The notes under the pieces: generated by a model
Told to the model about the DNA's origin: nothing
Seen by the model: the letters and a program-made list of their open reading frames with translations, nothing else
Database searches by the model: none
NCBI GenBank assembly: GCA_004764695.1
Contig: SMSO01000031.1
Coordinates: forward strand, 8,117,261-8,181,260
DNA: 64,000 nucleotides
Direction of reading: 5' to 3'
DNA from: Schizochytrium sp. TIO01
Taxonomy: Eukaryota; Sar; Bigyra; Thraustochytrida; Thraustochytriidae
Shown: positions 32,701 to 42,351 of the stretch, piece by piece
Layout: each line of letters begins with the position of its first letter
How positions within the stretch are numbered: position 1 is the first letter of the stretch
Made by a program: the position numbers and the translations under genes

Positions 32701-35700
32701 TCTTCACCGAGCGCGCTTTCAGCAGTCGTTGGCCAGATCTCTACGTCAGGTCGACGTGGAGGCATTAATCCTAACTGTGATTCATCTGGATGTTTTACAG
32801 GTCTTGAGGTACCGCGCTATGATCAAATTCCTATCTACGTCAGCACAGCAGCAGGATCAGAATACCTAGGCTCACACAGCTCTTCTCAAACATTCGAAGC
32901 AACTACAGCTCGTGAGTCTCTTGCAGAGTGGTGGGCCAATATGAACTTCTTGCTACGGAATGATACATGTGAGCAAATATACAGTAACCATCTCGATGAG
33001 AGTGAGGCTTGTGCCGATGAATCAGGTGCTGACGCGGTATCTTGCCAGGCACGAATTCGATCATTGCAGTCTGCTGCTGATTACGTAGACTCTGATAATG
33101 GCACGGACACTTCCAGTGCAGGCCTTGGTATTTGTTCGCGGGGGTCGGATGGTAATTTGCTAGTGCCTACGCTGTCTGAGATTGTGCAAATTTATACCTG
33201 GCAGCAAGAAAGAGATGCTTGCTTAGCACTTGCAGATGCGCAAGTGTGGGCACACTTAGCTAGTGCAAATTTTTCTGACTGGTTCGCCACAATTACAGCC
33301 GAAGAAACCATTGAAGGTTTGTTAGGAGAAGTTGAGTTACCTATGTTTACTCAGTCCTACGTACAAACTTTCACAAAAAGAGTGTTAACAATGCTCCTAA
33401 ATGGCGCTGGAAGTATGTTTCAGCTTGATCCTATAGCTGGCGTTAGCTATGGCTGCGATGTAGCAAATTCTGAAGTGTTCGTTATGGCTTCTGTTATTCT
33501 TTCTATTGTCAGCAGTGCTAACCTTGCTGGCATTGTGGTTGATGGGGACAAAGCATTCCAGAATGTCTGCCTATTTGCTAAACATTTGGATATAGTTCGA
33601 GGCCTCTCATACAACCAAACATGGTCATCGGCTTCCGATATGCGTCTGCGAGGTATATTTGATGCCTGGGGTGGTCATGAAGTAGAGACCGAGCTCATGA
33701 GATCCTCCAAGGAGTATCTTCTTGAGGAATCGCAATATTTTGCTCACCAATACTACGCACATTGGCAGGCGTACGAAATTCATGATATTTCTACATCAGG
33801 TATTAATTTTACTGCCTACTACAACAACTCTGCCACATCAAATACTCACCATGGAAATTGGTATGCTTTGGTCAATCTCATTGATAATGCGTTTGTAAAG
33901 AATGCAACAGGACGTGGGGTGCGAATGCTTACGGAGAGCTTTCCAACAGCATTTGTCTGCAACCGTGACGAGTGGCTTCAGGGAGAGGCCGAATCTCTGA
34001 AATGTGATTTGCTACAAGGATTTCTTGCTCTCTCGGTGCTCGATTTTCTAGGCATCACTTTGTTTCCTTATTTGCTGATGGCTCATATGTTTGTAGTGGT
34101 CAACTTGGTTGTCTATGAGAAAGAAAACCGTCTGCGTATGATCATGAAGATGATGGGACTAAGTATGCGTGTTTACTGGGCTGTCAATTATATCTTTTAT
34201 TTTACTCAATACATATTAATGGTATTGATGATGTGGGGCATGGGCATTGCAGCAAATGTACAAACGTTTTCCCTACACGATTCTGCGGTCGTGTTTTTGG
34301 TCTTGTTTTCCTGGGGAAATCTACTTGTTGTGTTTGCAATGTTTTTATCAGTCTTCTTTAAATCATCGCGCACCAGTACGGCAGGCGTCTTTCTTTTGAT
34401 GCTCATTCTAAACACAACTGGAGCAAGTTTGCTTCAGACGCTCACAGAGGACCCGAATACTACAGAATCTGCATTTACTTTCTACATGCTAATCCCTCCG
34501 CTTGTGATGATCCGAGCCATGCTTTGGCTCGGATTGGCCGGAGCGTTCAATGAAGCAATCACTTTGGAAAATTGGAACACGTTTGCAGATGGTGCTGTGC
34601 CTCGATGCGTTGGTTTTATGTGGATGCATGTGATCCTCTTCGGCCTTTTGATGTGGTACTTGGATAAAGTCCTAGCAGTCGGATACGGTGTACCAGAGCA
34701 TCCCTTGTTCTTTTTGAATAAAGAGTACTGGAGGCCATCTACGAACCAGGGTACTGGTGATTTGGCATCGGAGCCCCTTCCAGACTGTATGAAAGATGCT
34801 TCTATGCCTGAGGATGTGAAAGCCGAACATGAGCGGGCAGTCAGGTCAGACTGTAATGATCTTGTACGGGTTGCCCGCTTGCACAAGCAATACAGCAAGG
34901 ACAATATTGCTGTACGCTCTGTTTCTTTGTCTATTCGAGAGAAGGAGTGCTTTGCCCTTCTCGGACACAATGGGGCTGGCAAAACCACAACTATCAACTG
35001 CCTGACAGGTCTCTTTCCTCCAACCTCTGGCAATGCGATGATCCAAGGATACTCTATTCGAACAGCTTTAGATAAAATCTATCAAAGAATGGGCGTATGC
35101 CCGCAGCATGACATAATCTGGGAAACTTTAAGTGGGCCTGAGCACCTGCGCTTTTACGGGAGACTTAAGGGCCTCCGTGGTACTGAACTGCGTGAGGCTG
35201 TGAAAAAGGCATTGCATGACGTTAATTTGACCTACGCAGGCAACAGGCCTGCTGGAAAGTATTCTGGAGGCATGAAACGCAGACTTTCAACAGCTATATC
35301 GCTCATTGCAGATCCACTTGTTGTGTATTTAGACGAACCTAGCACAGGCCTTGACCCAGCATCTCGACAGCAATTGATCCAGGTGATATCACGAGCAAAG
35401 GGCGATAAAGCAGTCGTTCTGACGACACACTCCATGGAAGAAGCTGACCTTCTCGCAGATCGTGTTGGGATTATGTCGCATGGCTTGCTGCAATGCATCG
35501 GGACTCCTGCAGAACTGAAGCAGCGTTTTGGCAAGGGTTACACCTGTCAGATTACGACCAAAGAAAAAACAGAAGCCGCACATAAACATGTGCTTGACTT
35601 TGTGCAGCAGCTGTTCCCCTCGGCCAAACTCCGTAACGAGCAGCTCGCTGGTACCTCGAATTTCGAAATTGATCGAAAGGAAATTGTTCTTTCAGAAACC

Positions 35701-35817
35701 ATTCGTAAGATCGAGGCAGCTCGACAGGACTTGGGTATCATAGATTTTGGTCTTTCGGCAACGACCTTGGAGGAAGTTTTTGTTTACCTTTCGAGAAATC
35801 AGCCTGTTGCTGCGTGA
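29800..35817 (+). CDS. ABCA-family full ABC transporter
   Basis: 2005 residues, complete, with an ideal start context (GCCACCATGGG). Layout: TM1 near residues 33-52, a large lumenal/extracellular loop to about 240, a TM cluster at about 245-465, NBD1 at about 540-780, a second TM1 near 900-920 with a long Cys-rich loop, a second TM cluster at about 1400-1620, and NBD2 at about 1685-1920. Both NBDs are intact: Walker A GHNGAGKTTT (near 577 and 1722), signature YSGGMKRRLS (near 674 and 1819), Walker B LVTLDEPTTG and VVYLDEPSTG, and H-loop TTHSMEEAD. The two-large-loop layout and the NBD sequences are those of ABCA1/ABCA3-like lipid transporters. The likely role is lipid export or translocation across plasma or organelle membranes, powered by ATP; the substrate cannot be read from the sequence. 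Several N-x-S/T sequons lie in the loops. Confidence 0.93.
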   Translation: MGLASGLREFTRQVVVLAKKNAILQWRNKASTATQLCIGVFFLFLLLIMNNAVKKLNEQDQYMVETLHPNVVDASSIKHCFGVNCYDFVYAPAETVTNSSLDEALEGVIELVRARLDISESQTLRFENATVMKSWILENQNRTSAAVYFPFLESWLDLSAGGVFEEYVYVLQVNQTKTCAAIGAWGCDDPIAEVAIPLQTSIDGALASYFGAAGSEGASIRASFSDFPHPDMPSNFDVVSSFGPSFLYIAVSFNYVIQLTLIVEEKELHLLEAMKQMGMMYSAYWTSWFLVNTAVNTLMVLLLVAFGSAFKLELFSETATGLLIVFFWLSSMSFTALAFLFSTLTRSTSSARLMGIGIFILTFIAAPIMVSLLVETGDPADDTARRVMSLLPIFSFYHVLDTMIAESSGSSNLGMSWDDRLLNILPANDDGINAVWSIQDSFGALIKGFLIMTALAWYLDHVIPNEYGKRESFIFFLKPSYWLPRGTRRQVAPEGGAKNLKQNNHRRVEPDTAQMDDDVAEEAKNVFSRDFGGREVALVFDNLRKTFPGGMFGVDFHAVMGLDLAIDANSCFVLLGHNGAGKTTTLRMLAGNSDVTHGDISVFGRSIVHDMDEIRQMMGVCPQHDILWDKLTAREHLRLFAVIKGMPAGKIEAEVELRLEQTSLTFAADAPSSSYSGGMKRRLSIAIALIGDPKLVTLDEPTTGMDVETRREVWEMISKAKKGRVIILTTHSMEEADILGDRIGVMSKGRMQALGTSLRLKSKFGRGYRLEVMLSPQADRARIEETFRPQAPEGTIIQAKSSTSSTGDNHMVLQLPRMNESEVLVRFLAFIESSQSSLGIEDLALSLSTLEEVFIRLSQEDHFIAQEEEIAKVPGALTTEFKARNMGTRVQFNALLQKSITYQCKQKTSCCMLTIFPMVIMLLLLALDSALLTPFKLEAMCGSGIKTKEECIESGYDLDCVSQLATYSSPSALSAVVGQISTSGRRGGINPNCDSSGCFTGLEVPRYDQIPIYVSTAAGSEYLGSHSSSQTFEATTARESLAEWWANMNFLLRNDTCEQIYSNHLDESEACADESGADAVSCQARIRSLQSAADYVDSDNGTDTSSAGLGICSRGSDGNLLVPTLSEIVQIYTWQQERDACLALADAQVWAHLASANFSDWFATITAEETIEGLLGEVELPMFTQSYVQTFTKRVLTMLLNGAGSMFQLDPIAGVSYGCDVANSEVFVMASVILSIVSSANLAGIVVDGDKAFQNVCLFAKHLDIVRGLSYNQTWSSASDMRLRGIFDAWGGHEVETELMRSSKEYLLEESQYFAHQYYAHWQAYEIHDISTSGINFTAYYNNSATSNTHHGNWYALVNLIDNAFVKNATGRGVRMLTESFPTAFVCNRDEWLQGEAESLKCDLLQGFLALSVLDFLGITLFPYLLMAHMFVVVNLVVYEKENRLRMIMKMMGLSMRVYWAVNYIFYFTQYILMVLMMWGMGIAANVQTFSLHDSAVVFLVLFSWGNLLVVFAMFLSVFFKSSRTSTAGVFLLMLILNTTGASLLQTLTEDPNTTESAFTFYMLIPPLVMIRAMLWLGLAGAFNEAITLENWNTFADGAVPRCVGFMWMHVILFGLLMWYLDKVLAVGYGVPEHPLFFLNKEYWRPSTNQGTGDLASEPLPDCMKDASMPEDVKAEHERAVRSDCNDLVRVARLHKQYSKDNIAVRSVSLSIREKECFALLGHNGAGKTTTINCLTGLFPPTSGNAMIQGYSIRTALDKIYQRMGVCPQHDIIWETLSGPEHLRFYGRLKGLRGTELREAVKKALHDVNLTYAGNRPAGKYSGGMKRRLSTAISLIADPLVVYLDEPSTGLDPASRQQLIQVISRAKGDKAVVLTTHSMEEADLLADRVGIMSHGLLQCIGTPAELKQRFGKGYTCQITTKEKTEAAHKHVLDFVQQLFPSAKLRNEQLAGTSNFEIDRKEIVLSETIRKIEAARQDLGIIDFGLSATTLEEVFVYLSRNQPVAA

Positions 35818-36747
35818 TGAGTGTTATTTCCTATAAATGTTGACCGAGGGGAATCTTGATATGTTCAAGGTTTTCAAGGTTTTTATTTTAATTAAAGTTT
35901 TATTCTTTATTAATTAGCCGGGTGGTCTTGAAAAAGAAGCTACACTTCACTTCGTGGATATATAATAACTAATGTTCTATACTCCTACAAAACTCTGTGA
36001 ACGCCCTAGAACTACTGAGACTTTGGTTTTTGAACCACAAAAGAAGTAACATATAATGCGGATAATTTGGGGTTTGATGTATCATACTTAACATGGTGGC
36101 TTGTCCCAAAGTTTGAATATATATGTATTGTTTTCAGTAAAAGAATAAAAAAAAGAAATTTAAATTATGCTTAACTCTAAGACACCCCTCTCATATATTC
36201 TTCGACAGTTGCTCTATAAAGCTTTTCTCCCTTAGAGAGACCACGATAGAGCGCTAAGTATATGCACTTCGGAAATGAAAGAGTTTATTTTTGGTCTAGC
36301 TACACGTTTTGGCACCCCGCGTGGGTTTGTTTATTCATATAAAATGCTACGAGGAAGGGTGCAATGAATCAGCAAAGTGTTTTTCAGGAATGGCCTTTGA
36401 CACACAAATGCACACAAACGTGATGAAGATAGCACTATAAGAAAAGTTGCTCCCAAATCGCAATTAAATCAGCACATACAAAGGTCACCACGCATTTTAG
36501 AATAACAACAGGGTGAACGTGATGAATACGTTTTCGCAATTTTCCCATTTTCCCATCTCATCGAACGAGAACTTATTTCAAGGCTAGCATGGAGTGAGAA
36601 TTCCTTTCTGCCGAGGTACAAATGAAGTCTTGGTGTTGTAAATAAATCAGCACACAAGAGGATTGAAAACGACTCCGTGTGCTTCTTTGCCATCGATTTG
36701 CTGCATGGCGTTGAAGGAAAGAGCTTGGGAATAACCAATTATACTCT
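35818..36747. other. Convergent spacer
   Basis: 930 bp of AT-rich sequence between the 3' ends of the ABC transporter gene and the HIBCH gene. It has A/T runs near 35880-35910 and 36145-36165 suited to polyadenylation. No gene is supported. Confidence 0.5.
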
Positions 36748-38046
36748 TTAAGAGAGGCTCAGCTCACCACGAGGATGGTTGGGGTCAAGGGGCTCAAAAT
36801 GGCTTTCAATGAAGTCTTGCGGGACGTCCTTAACAGAAGAAAACTTCCACTTGGGCGAGTGGTCCTTGTCAACTAGAACAGCACGCACACCTTCAACGAA
36901 GTCGCCTTCCGGGTGGCAGATTCGCTGGGTAAGGCGGTACTCGTTGATAAGAGCATCATCGATACCTACTTTCTCGTCAGCATGGCGGGTCAAAGCCTCA
37001 AAGGAGAGGCAAACAGAGCTAGGAGAAGCGTTTTGGATAGCCTTGAGAGACTTGCCAGCCCAGGTGCGGTCATCTTCATGAACTGACGAATCATTGGCCA
37101 TAGACTCAAGGCGCTCGAGAATCTCGTGTACAGACTCGGCCTTAGCAAAGCACTTTTTGATGGCTTCATGACGCGCTTCAAGACTCATAACAGCGTCCTT
37201 TGGTGCCGGAGGCTGGGCGTTCTTACCAAAGTACTTCAAAACTTCGTCGATGGCCTCAGGGGTAGATGAAACCTGCGCGATCTCGCGGCAGACCTCGTCG
37301 AAGGTAGCTTCCGGTACGTAATGTGTGGTGAGACCAGCGTACATGCAGTCCGCAGCGCCCAGACGTGCGCCACTCAGCGCGAGGTACATGCCAATCTCAG
37401 GTCCACCCGAGAGACGCGAAAGAGCGTATGTGCCACCAACGTCGGGGAAGAGTCCAATACCAATTTCCGGCATGGCAAAGAGCGTCTTCTCAGTGGCCAC
37501 ACGGATCTTGCCATGCAGACTAAGGCCAACACCACCGCCCATGGTGACACCATCCCAAAAACTGACTTGAACGAGTCCAGAGCGGTCAAACGCAGTGGCA
37601 ATGCGGTGGTTGAGCTGGTATTCTTCGTAGAAGAAGTCGTGAACAATCTTGCTGTCGGTGAGGGCGCTTTCACGGACTGAGGCGACGTCTCCGCCGGCAC
37701 AGAATGCCTTGTCACCAGTTCCGTGCATAATAAGCGTATGGGGTTGTCCTGAGCTCACCCAGCGGTCGTAATGCGGTCTGATTCTACGTACCATGTCAAG
37801 GTCTAACGCGTTGAATTTCTTGGAGCGGTTGAGTACAATTTCATTCACCGTCGGCGCCCGCTCACGGATAACAACGGGATCATCGCTTTCCACCTTGGAT
37901 GCGGGAGTCTGCGAAAACACTGAACCAGCCGTCGAGGAAGCCATGCTGCGCAGGAAGGTTGTCCCCTGGACGTCGCGTCTCAAGATACCCGAAAGGTTTC
38001 TGCTGCTGCAGAGAACCGCCACTCTACCACTGCTTCCACTGTGCAT
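36748..38046 (-). CDS. HIBCH: 3-hydroxyisobutyryl-CoA hydrolase, mitochondrial
   Basis: 432 residues. It hydrolyses 3-hydroxyisobutyryl-CoA (and 3-hydroxypropionyl-CoA) in valine breakdown. The N-terminal 40 residues are Arg/Ser-rich with almost no acidic residues (RVAVLCSSRNLSGILRRD), as in mitochondrial presequences. The crotonase fold follows: oxyanion-hole segments KAFCAGGDV (113-121) and GVTMGGGVGLS (166-176), and the family block FAMPEIGIGLFPDVGG with catalytic Glu194 and Asp202. The C-terminal half has the HIBCH-specific helices ending near FIESHFEPLDPNHPRGE. Length and motifs are typical. The ATG lies directly against a tetranucleotide array, so the leader is repetitive. In-frame Met35 is an alternative start that would remove most of the presequence. 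Confidence 0.95.
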   Translation of the reverse strand: MHSGSSGRVAVLCSSRNLSGILRRDVQGTTFLRSMASSTAGSVFSQTPASKVESDDPVVIRERAPTVNEIVLNRSKKFNALDLDMVRRIRPHYDRWVSSGQPHTLIMHGTGDKAFCAGGDVASVRESALTDSKIVHDFFYEEYQLNHRIATAFDRSGLVQVSFWDGVTMGGGVGLSLHGKIRVATEKTLFAMPEIGIGLFPDVGGTYALSRLSGGPEIGMYLALSGARLGAADCMYAGLTTHYVPEATFDEVCREIAQVSSTPEAIDEVLKYFGKNAQPPAPKDAVMSLEARHEAIKKCFAKAESVHEILERLESMANDSSVHEDDRTWAGKSLKAIQNASPSSVCLSFEALTRHADEKVGIDDALINEYRLTQRICHPEGDFVEGVRAVLVDKDHSPKWKFSSVKDVPQDFIESHFEPLDPNHPRGELSLS

Positions 38047-38101
38047 GCTAGCTAGCTAACTAACTAACTAACTAACTAACTCACTCACTCACTCACTCAC
38101 T
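38047..38101. repeat. Stepwise tetranucleotide array at the HIBCH start
   Basis: On the plus strand the array passes from GCTA units to ACTA units to ACTC units, each changing one base of the unit. It touches the HIBCH start codon, so on the gene's strand it forms the immediate 5' leader. Confidence 0.85.
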
Positions 38102-41100
38102 CCTTAAAAGAGCAATCTACCTTTTCGATCCCAAATCAACGACCGCCTGCAGGCCAATCCGGGCGGCAAACTAGCACCAGTCAGCGCCAACCCTCCACGC
38201 CTTCAACTATCCTTCGACTGCGCAGCCTTAGCCCAAGTTCCCTTCGCTGCGGCGTTGGTTTCCTCTATTCGCAAACCCAAGTGAGTTCTGGTTCTGCCGC
38301 TCCTTTGGCGATTCTTCTCGTCTCGAGCGCTCTTAGGCCTTCCTTACCAGCGCTACCACGGCGGGACTCCTACCCATACCTATAAGTGGCCCCTAGCGCG
38401 CCCCTGGGTGGACTGAGAGACAATCTTTGGCAAATCTTCTTTCTAATTTGGAGCGTCATCTTCATCGAAAACTTTGCAATTCAGTCTGTGGGTCGCAAGA
38501 AAACTCGAGACGAAGCCGATCGTCTCTGCCGTCACCTGCGTCGAAGCCTTCTCTGAAGGGTCCACCTGCGTCGAAGCTTTTGGGGCACTGCCTCTGTTCA
38601 AGTGGAAGAAGCTGAGGCCGACCGGCGCAAGATCAATCTTTGTGAGAGTGAGTGTTTCGTGTTATAAACAAACAATAACAATAAATAAATAAATTAATTA
38701 ATTAATTAATTAATTCATTCATTCATTCATTTACTCATTCATTCATTTACTCATTCATTCATCGACTTTCATTATTCGCGCATTGCAAATTGTAAAAGAG
38801 AGCATTCCACACTGCGCGATAAAGAAAGAGGTCGCGAGTTCCATCATTCTCAAGGTTTGTGGAAATTCAATGACGCAGTTCGCAAAGGATGCTTTGTGGA
38901 CTTTGTTTGGCTTTGGTTGAAGGCGAAGATTGAGCTGTTCCGCGTTCTGTTCTGTTTTGGAGCTGAGTTTGTGCCCTCTTTGGAGGTTGAGAGTTCGCAG
39001 AACTTGGACCAAACGAGGTCTGCAGGAGACCTCGAAGGCTTCGAAGACGTCGAAGACGCGCGGGGCTGCGAGGAAAGGAAGCGAGGCAGGGAGAGAGGGC
39101 ACGGAGAGCACGGGCGAGCGGATACCGTGAGCTGGAGCGGGATACGATTGGTAGGTACCCAAGAAAACTTGAGGAAGCTTGGGCCCGTATTGTTTGTCAT
39201 TGCGCAGAATTCTTTATCGATTCTGAACATTTTTTAAGTTATGAAGTACAAGAATAGAATAAAATAAAATAGAATAGAATAAAATAAAATAGAAATTGTT
39301 GTCGTATATAGGTATATAGGGCCTGTCTTCTTTTTTAATCACATTTTGGATAATTATTTTTTAAAATGGGAAACTTTAATTAGTATATGATGAAATAAAA
39401 TAAAATAAAGGAGGCGCTAAAAAAAAATATAATATATATTTTTTAGAGCTTAGTATTCGAGGACTGCAAAGCAGAAGAGAAGAGGTGGAAATAGACTAGA
39501 GATGGCGTATGGGGCGTTGTCAGCTGAAGCCGATTCCCGCTTCTGCTGCGATTTGAGGGTAAAATTGAAGAGTACGGGGATCCTATTAATTTGATAAACA
39601 TAAACAAGAAGGCTTTTGATTTTTATTTAATTATTATAAAATTAAAAAAGAAATTAAAAGGGAAAGAAGAAAAAAATATAAAACATTCGGAAACAAATTT
39701 GGATAGGAATCACAAAATTGAACCACAAATTACGGAGACCCAAATCTAAGCTGAGCCATCCTTCGATTGCACGCCAATCTGAGCCTTCACGACGTCCATG
39801 CGAAGGCGCAGTCGCTCCCTCTATTTACACTTTTGAGCTTTGGCCTTTGCAAGTCGAGCTGTTGTCAGTTTGTCTCGAGTTTTGATCTCCTTGTACGTGT
39901 TCGAACTTAGAAATAATCAAACACACAGAGAGAAATCCTGCTAGGCTCTAACTAGCTGTAACACTAGTAGGCCCTGGCAGCCAATTGGTACTACCTTCGA
40001 CTACCAAATCAAAGTGGAAGGAAACGCGGAGATTCTTGGATCGCTAACGATGTCGTTTCCGGCGGCAAGTTGGATCCCGTTCGAGTGCGAAGTTATTGTC
40101 GTGGTTGGCGTTCTTGAAGCACCCATTGGCCAAGCCTGGCACGCTCTGCGCTCGCAGCAATGGCCAAGGCCTCGAAGCGACGAAAGTACCGGCCCGCCTC
40201 GAGGCAAGCCTGGCGATCGCCGATCTGGTCAATCGCGCCTCGAAGGGTTGGACTGAGCTAGTTATCGAGATCTTCATCAGTTTGGATGCCAATCAGATAC
40301 GAAATGATTAGAGCTGCGGCCTTTATTTGTTTATGGAAAGCGTGGGTTGGCAGAAACTTCCCGAGCTGACACCGCCGCGACCACAGAAGACTTCGCGGCC
40401 GCTCCGGAGCTGAGTGACTGCCCGGAGGCGGGTAGCGTTATCTTTTTTATTGGAGCTTCGCTTCTGATCGTGGGGAAATTGTCACCATCGCTCTTAGGAT
40501 GCAGAGCACATCTCGTTGGTGGAGCGCGATCGTCGCAGTGGCATTAGGTGCTGCGATGATCACGACGACGTCCGTTCACGCAAGCCGACTCTTCCTCTTC
40601 GGCTTCGGCTGATCTCGTATCATTACCAGGACATCGAAACCACACATCTTCAGTCGAGTCGAAGAAGGCACCCCGTGCTTTGTCGATTATTGCTCAGACC
40701 GATTGTTCTGAGCATGCCTTGATGCCCATGGGTGCGAAGACTTCTTTGTTGGCGAGTTCCCTTGGCCAGCGGCCTGGAGAGTTTTGAGAGCTATGGTGAA
40801 TGTCGCTCACTGGAAAAGACGATCCGCTAGCGAACGAGAAAACTTTGCGTCACCTAGCAGCCATGTTGGAAAAACACCAAAACAGTATGGAGGAAAGCTA
40901 ATTAATCATGTCTTCCACCACCATGTGACTACTGTAAGTGACAGTCAATTACCAAGACTCCACTGCCTATCACGTTGAAAAGCGCGGCAGTGGCCAAAAC
41001 ATACAAAACTCCTTTTCCAGTGACTACAGAGGAGGGGGTCATCAGAGGCCATTCAACAGGTGAGACTTGTAGCTACCTGAAAACTGCATCGTAATCATGG

Positions 41101-41562
41101 GAACCGCATCTCAATGCCAACGGCAGTAGAGTATATTGTAAACTTCAAGAGAAGGTTGATCGATGGCGACGCCTGACAGCCGATTTCTAGTCTTGTTATG
41201 GAGAAAAGGAAGGTGCATTGCGAGTCCACCTAGCTCGGAGAGATTAAAATGCTGCAACTCATATTTTAGGTGTCTAGTAGTTAAAAGATGAAAGGAAACA
41301 GTTTTAAAGACAATATTTATTCTTCTTCTTTTTAAAAATATGAAAAGTGGAATAAAATTCTACACTAATGTTGCACATTTTCGATTTCAATAGCCCATGA
41401 GAGTAGCGACGGGTTGAAATAGCGCAAAGTTGCAGCTTTTGAAATTTACACAGGCAAGATCAAAGCAGATATATATAAGGTTAAGGAAAAGGTAAAATAG
41501 CAGGAAATGGAGCGTGCATACTGAGCAGCAAGACAGTGCCGAAAAGTTGATATAGGCCGCAA
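38102..41562. other. Long intergenic region with repeats
   Basis: About 3.4 kb without a recognisable gene. It contains a direct repeat of CACCTGCGTCGAAGC near 38530-38575, a tetranucleotide array at 38679-38761, a GA-rich GC-richer block at 38990-39120 with small inverted repeats, AATA/AATAG runs at 39255-39300, very AT-rich sequence to 39700, and a GC-richer block at 40020-40260. The 126- and 135-codon frames near 38755-39237 run on both strands and show no known motif. A spliced or fast-evolving gene cannot be excluded. Confidence 0.4.
38679..38761. repeat. Stepwise tetranucleotide array (AATA, AATT, CATT)
   Basis: Three or more AATA units are followed by about seven AATT units and then by CATT units broken by TTACTCATT interruptions. 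Unit identity shifts by single bases along the array. Confidence 0.8.
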
Positions 41563-42351
41563 TTACCACTTCTCGCAGTATGGGCGTATATCTGTCTCAA
41601 ATGACCAGGCCGAACGGTGCTGGCAGTGAATATCATAGTACGTGTTGGCAATTTGATCAGGCTGCAAGAGTCCTTCGGCCTCGCGAAGCTCCATGAATTT
41701 TTTCTCTCCCCAGATCTCTTTGACGAAGGCTGTATCGATGGGACCGTCAATAATCGTGTGAGCAACATGAATTCCCTTAGGACCTAGTTCACGCGCCATA
41801 GATTGCGCAAGGGCCCGCTTGGCGAATTTCGCGCCAGCAAATGCAGCGAACCCATCTCCACCCCGGATACTTGCGGTGGCACCAGTGATGATTATAGTTC
41901 CACGCCCACGCGGGGTCATAACACGCGCAGCCTCGCGACCTGTATGGAACGCAGTAAGAGCTGCCATCTCCCAGATTTTGACGTATTTACGAGTGGTGGT
42001 CTCTGTAATCGGGAAGCGCATATTGGCTCCAATATTATGCACAGCGACTTCAATGGGGCCCACTTCGCGCTCGATCTGCTGCACAAGGTCCACAACTTGT
42101 TCCTCTTTCCGAGCATCGCATCCGAATGCCACAGCTTTACCACCTAGTGACTCAATTTCCTGCACAAGGCCCAAGAGAGGCTCTTTGTTACGTCTCACCA
42201 CGCATGCTATGTAGCCTTCCTTGGCAAATTTGCGTGCAATTGCCCCTCCTGTAGCGTCTCCGGCACCAACAACAAGACATACGCCCTTAGGTGCAGCACT
42301 TGTCGTGTTTGTCGTAAGTTGTCTTGCGAAGAGCGCTGCTCTCTGTGCCAT
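41563..42351 (-). CDS. Short-chain dehydrogenase/reductase-like protein lacking the catalytic Tyr
   Basis: 262 residues from the ATG at 42351 (context AAGATGG); the frame is open upstream to a GTG. Rossmann fold with cofactor motif GAGDATGG at 29-36 and the HNIG version of NNAG at 105-108. The strand before the active site reads IIITGATAS with Ser161. The usual YxxxK is FAGAK at 171-175, so Tyr is replaced by Phe while Lys is kept. ARELGPKGIHVAH and IDGPIDT follow, as in a known group of bacterial and eukaryotic SDR-like proteins that share this Phe. The first 20 residues are Arg/Ala/Thr-rich and could target mitochondria. Normal SDR catalysis is doubtful; substrate and cofactor preference are unknown. 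Confidence 0.8.
   Translation of the reverse strand: MAQRAALFARQLTTNTTSAAPKGVCLVVGAGDATGGAIARKFAKEGYIACVVRRNKEPLLGLVQEIESLGGKAVAFGCDARKEEQVVDLVQQIEREVGPIEVAVHNIGANMRFPITETTTRKYVKIWEMAALTAFHTGREAARVMTPRGRGTIIITGATASIRGGDGFAAFAGAKFAKRALAQSMARELGPKGIHVAHTIIDGPIDTAFVKEIWGEKKFMELREAEGLLQPDQIANTYYDIHCQHRSAWSFETDIRPYCEKW

Noticed and set aside
38755-39237. Frames of 126-135 codons on both strands
   Set aside because: Overlapping frames on opposite strands with no known motif, in repeat-rich DNA; no evidence picks one as real.
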